Made by a program: the position numbers and the translations under genes. This document shows positions 1 to 6,072 of a stretch of 6,072 nucleotides of DNA, piece after piece. Position 1 is the first letter of the stretch. Each line of letters starts with the position of its first letter. The notes beneath the pieces are model-generated. The model made no database searches. It saw nothing but the letters and a program-made list of their open reading frames with translations, and was not told the DNA's origin. Origin of the DNA: CAJBLF01 sp964494005 (lineage in GTDB: Bacteria; Patescibacteriota; Gracilibacteria; Absconditabacterales; Absconditicoccaceae); the NCBI GenBank assembly GCA_964494005.1, contig CAZBQE010000051.1:1-6072 (forward strand). Reading direction: 5' to 3'.

Positions 1-2301
1 TGCTCATGATGCGGTCACTCATGTAGTTGAATCATACATACCATCAATGAATGTTAAGGTTTCTTGTGGAGTTGGTACGCTTTCTGAATCGTTATTCGGT
101 TTGTTCGTTATTTTTGCTCAATTATGTAAATTATTTTCTGTCAGCGTGTATGCCAGATCTTTGTCAGAGAAAAATGATGCGGTGATGTATCTTGCGATAT
201 CACATTTGTTTTCTATCTTGTATCTTCTTGCGTCTTCTTGTGTCATTCCATGCTCGTTTACTCGTCCTGTCACTTTTTCGTCTTTTACCGGTGTTCAGAT
301 TTCTGCTTGTGCGCTTGCTATAGATGATCGAAGATCGTCGTTATCCAGCATAATTGCCAAGATATCTTGTATCTTATCTCCTTTGGTTGCTGTGATTTCG
401 TCTTTGCCTGTTGTTGTGTCTTTTTCTATGGTGACGATATCATGGATATTCAAACTGGTTTTGTTTTCTTTGTTGTATGCATCCAATCCCTGTTGCAATA
501 CGTTGATATTGATGTATTTGTAGTATCATGAATTATCAGTCAACTTTTTGATGTATTTTGTTTTGTTATCTGCTGTAAATTCGCTTTTGATATCAGCTCA
601 TTTTTCAAGTTTCACTAGATTTCACTCTGTATCTGTTATCGCATCTGGTGTAAATGTACCTGCAAGGGTATTTGCTGCATTTATTTTTTCTTTATCTTCC
701 CATCCAAATTCTTCTGCATACATTTTTTCCGCTTCTTTTCCGAATCGTTTCATCAATGTCCTTTTTCCTATTCCGAAAAATTTGAGAATACTTAACATCA
801 ATGGTCAGAATGTTTTTTTTATTACATCAAGTCCGTTTTTGAGCGTTTCTTGAAGAGATGTATTTCCTTGTTCAGCGATAATGATTCAGAGATTAACTAT
901 TTTTTCTGCATATTCTTTGGCTTTTTCTTCACCTAGTGCATTTTTGATATCTTCTTTGTGTTCGTTCCATGTATGTACGATTTTGTTGTAGTTTTCTGAT
1001 CTTGTCGCTTTGTCTATTCAGAGGATGTTGATATTATTAGTGGTGAGATAGTCGATATAGGTTATCATAAGATTGTTATCATATGTTTTGGGATTTGTAA
1101 TGTAGTCATTGAGTACATTTGCGTAACCGTTTTTTAGATCATTAATATTTTCTCCTGCATCAGCTGAACCAGGAGTTGGTGTATATAATTTTATCTGTTC
1201 GATAATAGTTGCGAGGTTGTTTTGGACAAATGTTGCGTCTTTGGTATTCAAAAATAATCTGAATGCTTCGTAGTTTCCTCAATCATCGAAAACATTCAGT
1301 TCTTTTGTTTTATCTCGCATAGTTGTAAAATTATCTGCACTGTTTGTATTTTCTGCTTTTTGTTTTTGCATCTCTTGCTGATCTCCCCAAGCGATGTATT
1401 TGGTTTGACAGATTGTATTTCCTTCTATTGTTATACCTGTTTCTATTTCTGGTGTGATTGTTCCATCTTTTAGTGTATATGTTATTCCGTTGATGGTAGT
1501 GTTAGGATTATCTTTGGTAAGTGTTGTTCAGATTTTTGCTTCTATCACTCGTGTTCCATCGACATACGCTGTAGCATAGGTATTATTTGATTGCCCGAGT
1601 TTCATGTCTTTGATGTCTGTAGTGTTTGCATATGTTTCAATAAGTTTTTGTAGTTCATTAGTTTCTGGAATTTCGACTGGCTCTGTTTCTCATCATGCTT
1701 CTGTATAAGCCGTTTTCATAGTGAGATCAAAGTCATCCTTATTACTTGTTTCAAAAAATCTTTTTGCGGATTCCTGGCTATCATAGTTGAGTGTCAGAAG
1801 GTTTCTTACTGTTTGTGCTTCTGTTTCTGCGATTTGTTTTTCTGTTTTTTCCTCTTTTTTTTGAGGAAGTAATGAAGCTATTTCATTTGTTATGATTAAT
1901 AGATCAGATAATTGTTTTTCTTTTTCATTGTATATATTTGTATTGTATAATTGATAATTATTTGCTATATTGTTATATATTTTTTTTTCATTTTCTGTTG
2001 CTATTTTTTTTTCTACTTGTAAATCTTTTTTCGCTTGTAAGATATCTGTTTGTAATATTTTATGTGATTCTAAATACTTTGTCCAATCTGTTATTTTTTC
2101 TTTTCTTTTTGTGATATCATTTTTGATAAATTGTAATATATCCTTACTATGATCGTTAAAAGCTTCAGCTACTTCTATTTTTGTTATATTATTTTTAGAA
2201 ATATCAGAAACCAAATTATCGACTTGTTTATCGGTTTTGTCGTCAACAATATTTTTTACGATGTCTTTATTTTTTTCTTGCTGAATTTGCATTTCCACCA
2301 T
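1..2301 (-). CDS. Large protein of unknown function, at least 767 residues (C-terminus beyond the left edge), read with UGA as Gly
   Basis: I do not recognise this protein. With TGA read as glycine, the frame is open from the ATG at 2301 to base 1 with no TAA or TAG, giving 767 residues and continuing outside the window. Fourteen TGA codons lie in frame (low coordinates 1693, 1690, 1528, 1279, 1018, 886, 805, 622, 598, 526, 295, 118, 19 and 4), two of them adjacent as a Gly-Gly at residues 203-204. Residues 1-202 are Lys/Glu/Gln/Asn-rich, contain no glycine and look helical or coiled-coil. About residues 236-306 are Thr/Ile/Gly-rich and look like beta structure. Residues 498-512 (FGPLMLSILKFFGIG) form a short hydrophobic or amphipathic stretch, too short to be a convincing membrane span. 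No signal peptide is visible. An in-frame TAG, TGA, AAT, AAG run precedes the ATG; a second ATG three codons in (2292) is an alternative start. It follows the 96-residue gene by 23 bp, probably in one operon. Confidence 0.8.
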
Positions 2302-2324
2302 CTTATTTCACTAAAAAGGATAAA

Positions 2325-2615
2325 TTAAATATTTTCTATCATTTGATTTAATTCTTCGAGGGATTTTTCATCACGAAGATGTTGTTCTCGTTCTATGTTT
2401 TTGATTTTTTCGAGGACGTTTTTGGATTTTTCTATTTTTTCTTTGGCTTCTTCACTATTGATCTCTCCTATGGTTGTAGCAAAAATATCTACCAAAGAGT
2501 CGATAGTCGTATTATCCAAAGCGTTGCCGTCTACGAGAATTTTCAATCCTCTCGCAAGTGGTCGATATCCCATAAGTGCGTCTAGGACTTTGAGGATGTA
2601 ATCTTTCTTTGTCAT
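2325..2615 (-). CDS. Hypothetical small charged protein, 96 residues
   Basis: The gene is complete from ATG to TAA and contains no in-frame TGA, so it reads the same under either code. I do not recognise the family. The N-terminal half (start MTKKDYILKVLDALMGYRPL) has the periodic hydrophobic pattern of a small helical domain. The C-terminal half, about residues 53-96, is Glu/Lys-rich (EEAKEKIEKSKNVLEKIK) and probably a long helix or coiled coil. There is no signal peptide, membrane segment or cysteine. It is the first gene after a good candidate promoter (TATAAT at 2677-2682) and lies 23 bp upstream of the large unknown protein. The two are probably co-transcribed and may act together; that is inferred from position only. 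No Shine-Dalgarno sequence precedes the start. Confidence 0.75.
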   Translation of the reverse strand: MTKKDYILKVLDALMGYRPLARGLKILVDGNALDNTTIDSLVDIFATTIGEINSEEAKEKIEKSKNVLEKIKNIEREQHLRDEKSLEELNQMIENI

Positions 2616-2676
2616 AACGGATGATTTCAGAGAATAAAATATCAGATAATTTCAGAAGATTGTTTTTCTCAGTATG

Positions 2677-2705
2677 ATTATAGTCAGAATTGAGTGGAAA
2701 TACAA
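2677..2705 (-). promoter_or_regulatory. Candidate sigma-70 type promoter for the two-gene operon at 1-2615
   Basis: On the minus strand a perfect -10 box TATAAT (2677-2682) lies 17 bp from a weak -35 box TTGTAT (2700-2705). Transcription would begin near 2670 and give a leader of about 55 nt before the ATG at 2615. The -35 box overlaps the T-run of the upstream terminator, so the transcription units abut tightly. Confidence 0.6.
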
Positions 2706-2729
2706 AAAAAGTCCGCTATTGCAGACTTT
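2704..2729 (-). terminator. Intrinsic terminator of the Trm11-like gene
   Basis: Read on the minus strand, AAAGTCTGC pairs with GCGGACTTT across an AATA loop (9 bp including one G-U pair), followed by a run of seven T. It begins 21 bp after the TAA of the methyltransferase gene. This is a textbook Rho-independent terminator. Confidence 0.9.
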
Positions 2730-2750
2730 GTTAATTGACATATTTGTAAA

Positions 2751-3851
2751 TTATTTCACAATAAGTATTTTTCTGGCTACTTGCTGTCCTTCTCTCATAT
2801 AAAGTTCAGGTATAGACTGGATTTTTAGTCCAATTTTGTCTGTGTATGTGTTTAATACTTGTTCAATGCCGTTTTCTTGTCCTATGTATCGCGGAATAGT
2901 AAAGACTGCTGTTGCGGAGAGTTCTTGGATTCTCTCCAAAAAGCTTTTGTAAAGGTCAGCCACTCGCTCTTGAAATTTCTGGATATCCTGATCTCATGTT
3001 GTCTTGGTTACAATAGGTCATAGTCGTCATTCAGTGATAATAAGCAAATCCCTTTTCGTTTGTCCCTTTATCAAGGGGGTTTGTCAGAATTTTCCTTTGA
3101 TATCGTGAGTAAATATATCGAATGTATGATTCTTATCGTAGAATTTTGTGGTTTTTCGTCGATCAGCGTTCTGTTGGGCATATGTGATTTTGATATCAGA
3201 TCCTATAAAATCGTAGCCTAGATAATTAGCGAGAAATCCGGTTGTTCCTGAGCCAACGAAGGGATCATACATACATAAATTTTCAATCTTGCCTTCCTGG
3301 GCTTCATTTCATTTCGTTTTTAATTTTCCCAGATTTCTCTGGACTTCGCAATTTTCAATTTTTTCTGTAAGTCAGATATTTATCATGATATGGGTCAATT
3401 TTGCTGGCATCATGCCCATCTGCATGCTGCGCCCCGGTTTGCTAAAGTCAATTGTTTCATAGAGTTCGATAGGTTGATAATATTCCACGATACCATAAAG
3501 TCCGTTTTCTAGATTGATAAGTTCCTTTCCTTTTTCTTTGATTTCTTTGTCGGTATGAAAAAGATTAACAAGTTTGTATCTTCTGATTCCAGCTGTTCTT
3601 TTGAGGTGTTTACCGTTCGTTTCGCTTTGGATGCCGATAATTTTTATATCAGTGAGAAGTGTAGGTAATTCTTTTTCCTTGACTACTCTTCCCGCTTTGA
3701 TGATACCGCCCAATGTCGTTAATTTTTCCGGATATTCTGTATCAAAGATGATGATTCATTTTTTTGGATAAGAAATATTTTTTGGCTGAACCCATTCAAG
3801 TTCTGCTTTGCTGATTTCTGGATGTTTTCCTAGGATCGCGAAATAGACCAT
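2751..3851 (-). CDS. Trm11-like SAM-dependent methyltransferase, probably tRNA guanine-N2 methyltransferase, read with UGA as Gly
   Basis: A single 366-residue frame appears once seven TGA codons are read as Gly (residues 32, 160, 181, 256, 275, 278 and 286); it starts at ATG 3851 and ends in TAA. The N-terminus, MVYFAILGKHPEISKAELE, resembles the opening of Trm11-type enzymes, whose N-terminal region binds RNA. Residues 143-160 (PGRSMQMGMMPAKLTHIM followed by IN) match the lead-in to the methyltransferase domain in this family. The SAM-binding motif I is DPFVGSGTTG, near residues 201-210, followed by an acidic motif II (IGSDI). Where Trm11 and other amino-methyltransferases carry DPPY or NPPY, this protein has TEGRLGP (residues 273-279), with both glycines from TGA. 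The family is known for making m2G or m2,2G in tRNA; the exact target here is inferred. A DNA amino-methyltransferase is a less likely alternative. It has its own promoter and terminator, so it is probably transcribed alone. Confidence 0.85.
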
Positions 3852-3855
3852 AATT

Positions 3856-3876
3856 TAACTAATAACTAACAACTAA
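3856..3876 (-). repeat. Three tandem 7-bp repeats in the leader of the Trm11-like gene
   Basis: The plus strand reads TAACTAA, TAACTAA, CAACTAA (in the transcript TTAGTTG, TTAGTTA, TTAGTTA), ending 4 bp before the ATG at 3851. The array lies between the -10 box at 3879-3884 and the start codon, so much of it should be in the short 5' leader. It takes the place where a Shine-Dalgarno sequence would be expected. It may be low-complexity sequence or an unstructured leader; the function is unknown. Confidence 0.55.
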
Positions 3877-3878
3877 AA

Positions 3879-3908
3879 ATTATAGATTACCACATAAATA
3901 ATTTCGAA
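3879..3908 (-). promoter_or_regulatory. Candidate promoter of the Trm11-like methyltransferase gene
   Basis: A perfect minus-strand TATAAT (3879-3884) has a weak TTCGAA (3903-3908) 18 bp upstream as a possible -35 box. The inferred start of transcription, near 3872, would give a leader of only about 20 nt before ATG 3851. The preceding gene's terminator (4040-4073) supports the need for a separate promoter here. Confidence 0.55.
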
Positions 3909-4039
3909 ATATAATGAGAAATTATTCTGGTAGTAACTACATATCTTTCAATCAAAAATAAGAAATATATTTTTGAAGGAAGATATGATAATGATGGAAT
4001 TGTCTTTGTATGGACTATAGTAAAATGATGGATAAAGGC

Positions 4040-4073
4040 AAAAGAAAAAACCTAGCTGAGTTGGCTAGATTTT
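4040..4073 (-). terminator. Intrinsic terminator closing the atpC transcript or an RNA between 4073 and 4315
   Basis: On the minus strand CTAGC pairs with GCTAG around a 7-nt loop CAACTCA. The stem is extended by AAAA/TTTT after one mismatch and is followed by TTTTTTCTTTT. The A-run and T-run flank the stem symmetrically, so the plus-strand RNA could fold the same way, but its T-run is shorter. It lies about 240 bp after the atpC stop, an unusually long 3' region. Confidence 0.8.
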
Positions 4074-4085
4074 ATCTCCCGTGAC

Positions 4086-4120
4086 CATAAAACATAAAGT
4101 TGCTAAACAAATGTTTTATG
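4086..4120. repeat. Perfect 10-bp inverted repeat CATAAAACAT / ATGTTTTATG
   Basis: The arms at 4086-4095 and 4111-4120 are exact reverse complements around a 15-nt spacer. The right arm directly abuts the larger hairpin that begins at 4121. It could form an RNA stem-loop in the 3' region of atpC or be a protein-binding palindrome; the sequence does not say which. Confidence 0.65.
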
Positions 4121-4194
4121 TATACCGATTGTTTTTGAATGTGTAAATTACTTCGTTTTCACTTGTAATTTTCACTTCAAAAATCACCGGTATA
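4121..4194. repeat. Long imperfect hairpin, 74 bp, with TATACCG / CGGTATA ends
   Basis: The two halves fold on each other along their whole length. TATACCG (4121-4127) pairs with CGGTATA (4188-4194); TTTTTGAA (4132-4139) with TTCAAAAA (4176-4183); GTG (4141-4143) with CAC (4173-4175); and AAATTAC (4145-4151) with GTAATTT (4165-4171), leaving a 13-nt loop. Small internal loops interrupt it near 4128-4131 and at 4140. It may be a structured RNA or a small inverted-repeat mobile element; I see no target duplication that settles this. Confidence 0.65.
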
Positions 4195-4205
4195 ATTTCG
4201 ATCAC

Positions 4206-4223
4206 ACCCCGACACTTCGGGGT
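4206..4223. repeat. Short GC-rich hairpin ACCCCGA-CACT-TCGGGGT
   Basis: A perfect 7-bp stem with a 4-nt loop, strikingly GC-rich within an AT-rich gap. Neither strand has a T-run directly after it, so it is not a normal intrinsic terminator. On the minus strand it is the first of four successive hairpins that end at the terminator at 4040-4073. Confidence 0.7.
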
Positions 4224-4315
4224 TGGATATCAATTATCTCTTATTATTACTCGGCTTTTTTTGAATGTAGAATTCAGAATAATCTTTATACTTATTACTT
4301 GATACTCAAATCTAT

Positions 4316-4744
4316 TTAAGCTGTTTGAAGCATTCTTTTGAGTTCGAGGTCTGCGTTGATTTTTTCGAGTTTGATCAATGCTTTTTCTATTTCTTCTATA
4401 CTTCATTCAGATTTGAGTCTTTTGATTTTTTCTTCTAGGAATTTCTTGTTTTGGATAAGTGTTGCTGTAGATTCTTCAGGTGCCATAGTCGCTTCAGCGC
4501 TTACAATGCGAACGACTTTCCCATCGATAAATGCCATACCTTTTGATGTGCTTACAAAAGTTTCTTCTCCTACTTGAATAGTATTTTTCATCGGTCGAAA
4601 CTTAATGATACCTGGTTTGATAGATGTTACCATAGGTGGATGTCCTGCCATTACTTTGAGATTTCCTGTTTCTGTAGGGAGTGATATTTTTTCTATCTCT
4701 CCTTGAAAGACTGTTTTCGCAGGTGTTGAGATTTTTAATTTCAT
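4316..4744 (-). CDS. atpC: F1F0 ATP synthase epsilon subunit, read with UGA as Gly
   Basis: The 142-residue protein has the usual length and two-part build of bacterial epsilon subunits. Residues 1 to about 85 form the beta-sandwich domain, with the family hallmark GNLKVMAGHPPMVTSIKPG (compare G.LGILPGHAPLLT.LKPG in other bacteria). The remainder forms the C-terminal helical hairpin. The single in-frame TGA (4403-4405, residue 114) falls between the two helices, where a turn glycine makes structural sense; stopping there would remove the second helix (SIEEIEKALIKLEKINADLE). The subunit sits in the central stalk, links the c-ring to the alpha3-beta3 head, and its C-terminal helices can inhibit ATP hydrolysis. 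It normally follows atpD, but here its upstream neighbour is ftsZ, 165 bp away, so it is detached from any atp operon. Translation starts at ATG 4744 without a Shine-Dalgarno sequence and ends in TAA. Confidence 0.93.
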
Positions 4745-4774
4745 TGTTTTTTATTAGCGTATAAAACTACAATA

Positions 4775-4803
4775 AGTATATTCCGGATTATTTTCTACGC
4801 AAA
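4775..4803 (-). promoter_or_regulatory. Candidate promoter of atpC
   Basis: Minus-strand TATACT (4775-4780) lies 17 bp from a weak -35 box TTTGCG (4798-4803), which would start transcription near 4768, about 24 nt before ATG 4744. The spacing is ideal, but the -35 box matches poorly. Read-through from ftsZ is the alternative source of atpC transcript. Confidence 0.4.
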
Positions 4804-4846
4804 TATCATGCTTATTGGGTGTATTTTTGACTTGACAATTTTTCTT

Positions 4847-4917
4847 AATGATAGATTTTAAATGATAGATGATAGATTTTTTCTCGTTTTATCATTTCTC
4901 ATATATCATTTATCATT
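4847..4917. repeat. ATGATAG direct repeats and a 14-bp inverted repeat over the ftsZ 3' end
   Basis: ATGATAG occurs at 4848, 4862 and 4869 on the plus strand. AATGATAGATGATA (4861-4874) is complementary to TATCATTTATCATT (4904-4917) at 13 of 14 positions, and the remaining position is a wobble pair. The right arm covers the ftsZ stop codon (4910-4912) and the preceding TGA. In ftsZ mRNA this could form a weak AT-only stem with a 29-nt loop; there is no strong T-run, so termination there is doubtful. Confidence 0.45.
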
Positions 4918-6072
4918 GTTTTTTATTCAATGATCTTCTGATGAATGCTGGAGTTTCTAGATCTTCTGCTGGTTCTTCGGCTCTTGTTTCTTCTTCTTTG
5001 TTATTGTCTATAATGGTGTTTTTGATTCCTCTCGTGATAAAGCTTTCTGATTCTCTTCTTATAGGAACGACGGTAGGTCTTCCCAAAATATCTCTTTTTG
5101 GTTGTTTCAATATTTCTTCTTTGCTTTGTTCTTGAAATCCTGTAGCGATAATGGTTACTTTAACTTCATCTTCCATACTTTCATCGAGTGTCATTCCCCA
5201 GAAGAAATTAACATCTGGATCGATAATCTCTTCTACTACACTTGCAGCTTCTCTAACTTCCGCAGGGGTAAGGTCATGTCCTCCTGAAACTGCAAAGATA
5301 ATGCTTTTTGCTCCATCAAGATTTTCCTCAAGTAATGGATTTTCGATAGCTTTTCTTGCTGCTTCCAATGCTCTCTTTTCTCCTGCTCCATATCCAATAC
5401 CGAGTAATGCATTTCCAGAATCAGTCATTACCGCTTTGACATCAGCGAAATCGATATTGATATCTCCTGGCTTGATGATAAGATCAGAAATTCCTTGCAC
5501 ACCAAGATACAAAATTTTATCTATCATGGTAAATGCTTGTTTGAAGGTGGTTTTTTTGTCGATAACGGTAAATATTTTGTCGTTTGGTATAACAATAAGC
5601 GTGTCTACTGCTTCTTTGATTTTTTGCATTCCTTCTTCTGCATTTTTTGCTCTTCTACTTCCTTCAAAGCTAAATGGTTTAGTGACAATACCCACTGTCA
5701 ATATTCCCATACCTTTTGCTATATTTGCGATAACAGGTGCCGCACCGGTTCCTGTTCATCCTCCCATACCAGAAGTAATAAATACCATATCGGTATCTTT
5801 GAGCATTTCTTTGATTTCTGCTTCACTTTCTTCAGCAGCTTTTCTTCCTATTTCAGGATTAGCTCCTGCACCAAGTCCTTTAGTAAGATTGAGTCCGATA
5901 TTTACTTTTCTTTCTGCTAAGTTAGTAGCAAGATCTTGTGCGTCAGTATTGACAGCAACAAATCCTACTCCATCGAGCCCTTCAGTGATCATTCTATTGA
6001 GTGCTTTATTTCCACAGCCACCTATTCCCAACACTTTGATCTTTGCTCCTGGGATAAATTCTGGATTGATTT
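4910..6072 (-). CDS. ftsZ: Cell division GTPase FtsZ, N-terminus beyond the right edge, read with UGA as Gly
   Basis: FtsZ is the tubulin homologue that polymerises with GTP into the division ring at midcell. The 386 visible residues include the nucleotide-binding start (KVLGIGGCGNKALNRM), NTDAQDL, GLGAGANPEIGRKAAEES, and the tubulin signature GMGG-(TGA)-TGTGAAP, where the TGA at 5756-5758 must encode Gly. The T7 loop, which completes the active site of the next subunit, is intact (NIDFADVKAVM). After a short acidic linker of roughly 50 residues comes the conserved C-terminal peptide LETPAFIRRS, the docking site for membrane-anchor proteins such as FtsA or SepF. The frame then passes a TGA (4913-4915, read as a final Gly) and stops at the adjacent TAA. 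The start codon lies outside the window; only a few N-terminal residues should be missing, because FtsZ usually has about 10-20 residues before the first glycine motif. Confidence 0.97.

Larger units (their letters stand above)
4040..4223 (-). ncRNA. Candidate structured RNA or structured 3' UTR downstream of atpC
   Basis: The 464-bp gap between atpC and the methyltransferase holds no supportable gene. Within it, four hairpins follow one another in about 180 nt: 4206-4223, 4121-4194, 4086-4120 and the terminator stem 4047-4073. Read on the minus strand this could be an independent small RNA of roughly 180 nt ending at a real terminator, or simply the folded 3' end of the atpC mRNA. I could not match it to tmRNA, 6S RNA, SRP RNA, RNase P RNA or a tRNA, and I found no good promoter just upstream, so the independent-RNA reading is tentative. 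Confidence 0.35.

Noticed and set aside
47..853. Open frames on the plus strand opposite the large minus-strand protein
   Set aside because: They are antisense shadows of the 2301-codon-frame gene: rich in Ser, Phe, Leu and Cys as expected from reverse-reading AT-rich coding sequence, with no recognisable motif. The same applies to the plus-strand frames at 1970-2152, 2379-2601, 3574-3771, 4338-4577, 4869-5287 and 5495-5920.
3915..4055. A plus-strand frame that reads smoothly under table 25 (includes YIFEGRYDNDGIVFVWTIVK)
   Set aside because: It has no ATG, GTG or TTG start after the preceding stop and ends inside the terminator; an upstream ATG at 3914 is in another frame and stops after 15 codons. 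A gene remnant is possible but unproven.
4051..4068. tRNA D-arm look-alike (tagctgagttggctag)
   Set aside because: No matching acceptor, anticodon or T-arm can be folded around it; the sequence is the stem-loop of the intrinsic terminator.
4010..4090. A 26-residue plus-strand frame starting MDYSKMMDKGKRK
   Set aside because: It runs through the terminator stem and has no promoter or Shine-Dalgarno sequence; it could be real but cannot be supported.
4072..4233. A 53-residue minus-strand frame in the atpC-methyltransferase gap (TTG start, two in-frame TGA)
   Set aside because: It has no ATG near its start and no ribosome-binding signal, and its codons are dictated by hairpin arms that pair with each other, so structure explains the sequence better than coding.
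4832..4860. Plus-strand TTGACA that looks like a -35 box
   Set aside because: The -10 position at 17-18 bp is poor and no plus-strand gene follows; it would only produce antisense ftsZ RNA.
1..6072. TGA codons as selenocysteine, as tryptophan (table 4), or as signs of pseudogene decay
   Set aside because: FtsZ needs Gly at its TGA; tryptophan is encoded by ordinary TGG in several genes here; 24 TGA codons without any TAA or TAG interruption do not fit decay, and none is at a known selenocysteine site.

Overview
This window comes from an AT-rich bacterium that reads UGA as glycine (translation table 25), which points to Absconditabacteria (SR1) or Gracilibacteria (BD1-5) of the Patescibacteria; I cannot choose between the two. 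The decisive evidence is FtsZ. An in-frame TGA sits exactly at a glycine of the near-invariant GGGTGTG GTP-binding loop, and the frame continues into an otherwise ordinary FtsZ. By hand count, 24 in-frame TGA codons interrupt four of the five genes, while every gene end that can be seen is TAA. Read with the standard code the window looks like a string of broken fragments; read with table 25 it holds five clean genes, all on the minus strand.

Layout in transcription order (right to left): ftsZ (4910 to beyond the right edge, N-terminus missing); a 165-bp gap with ATGATAG-type repeats and a candidate promoter; atpC, the F1 ATP synthase epsilon subunit (4316-4744); a 464-bp gap (3852-4315) with four successive hairpins, ending in a convincing minus-strand intrinsic terminator near 4040-4073, followed by a promoter with a perfect TATAAT; a Trm11-like methyltransferase (2751-3851) with its own terminator at 2704-2729; then a probable two-gene operon from a promoter at 2677-2705, made of a 96-residue hypothetical protein (2325-2615) and an unrecognised protein of at least 767 residues (1-2301) that runs off the left edge.

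Functionally, ftsZ (division), atpC (energy) and the methyltransferase (probable tRNA modification) are housekeeping genes, while the left third looks like lineage-specific material. The five genes do not form one pathway. Three points deserve attention. The share of glycine encoded by UGA rises from about 5% in ftsZ to about 36% in the large unknown protein. A hairpin-dense block lies downstream of atpC. None of the four visible start codons has a Shine-Dalgarno sequence.
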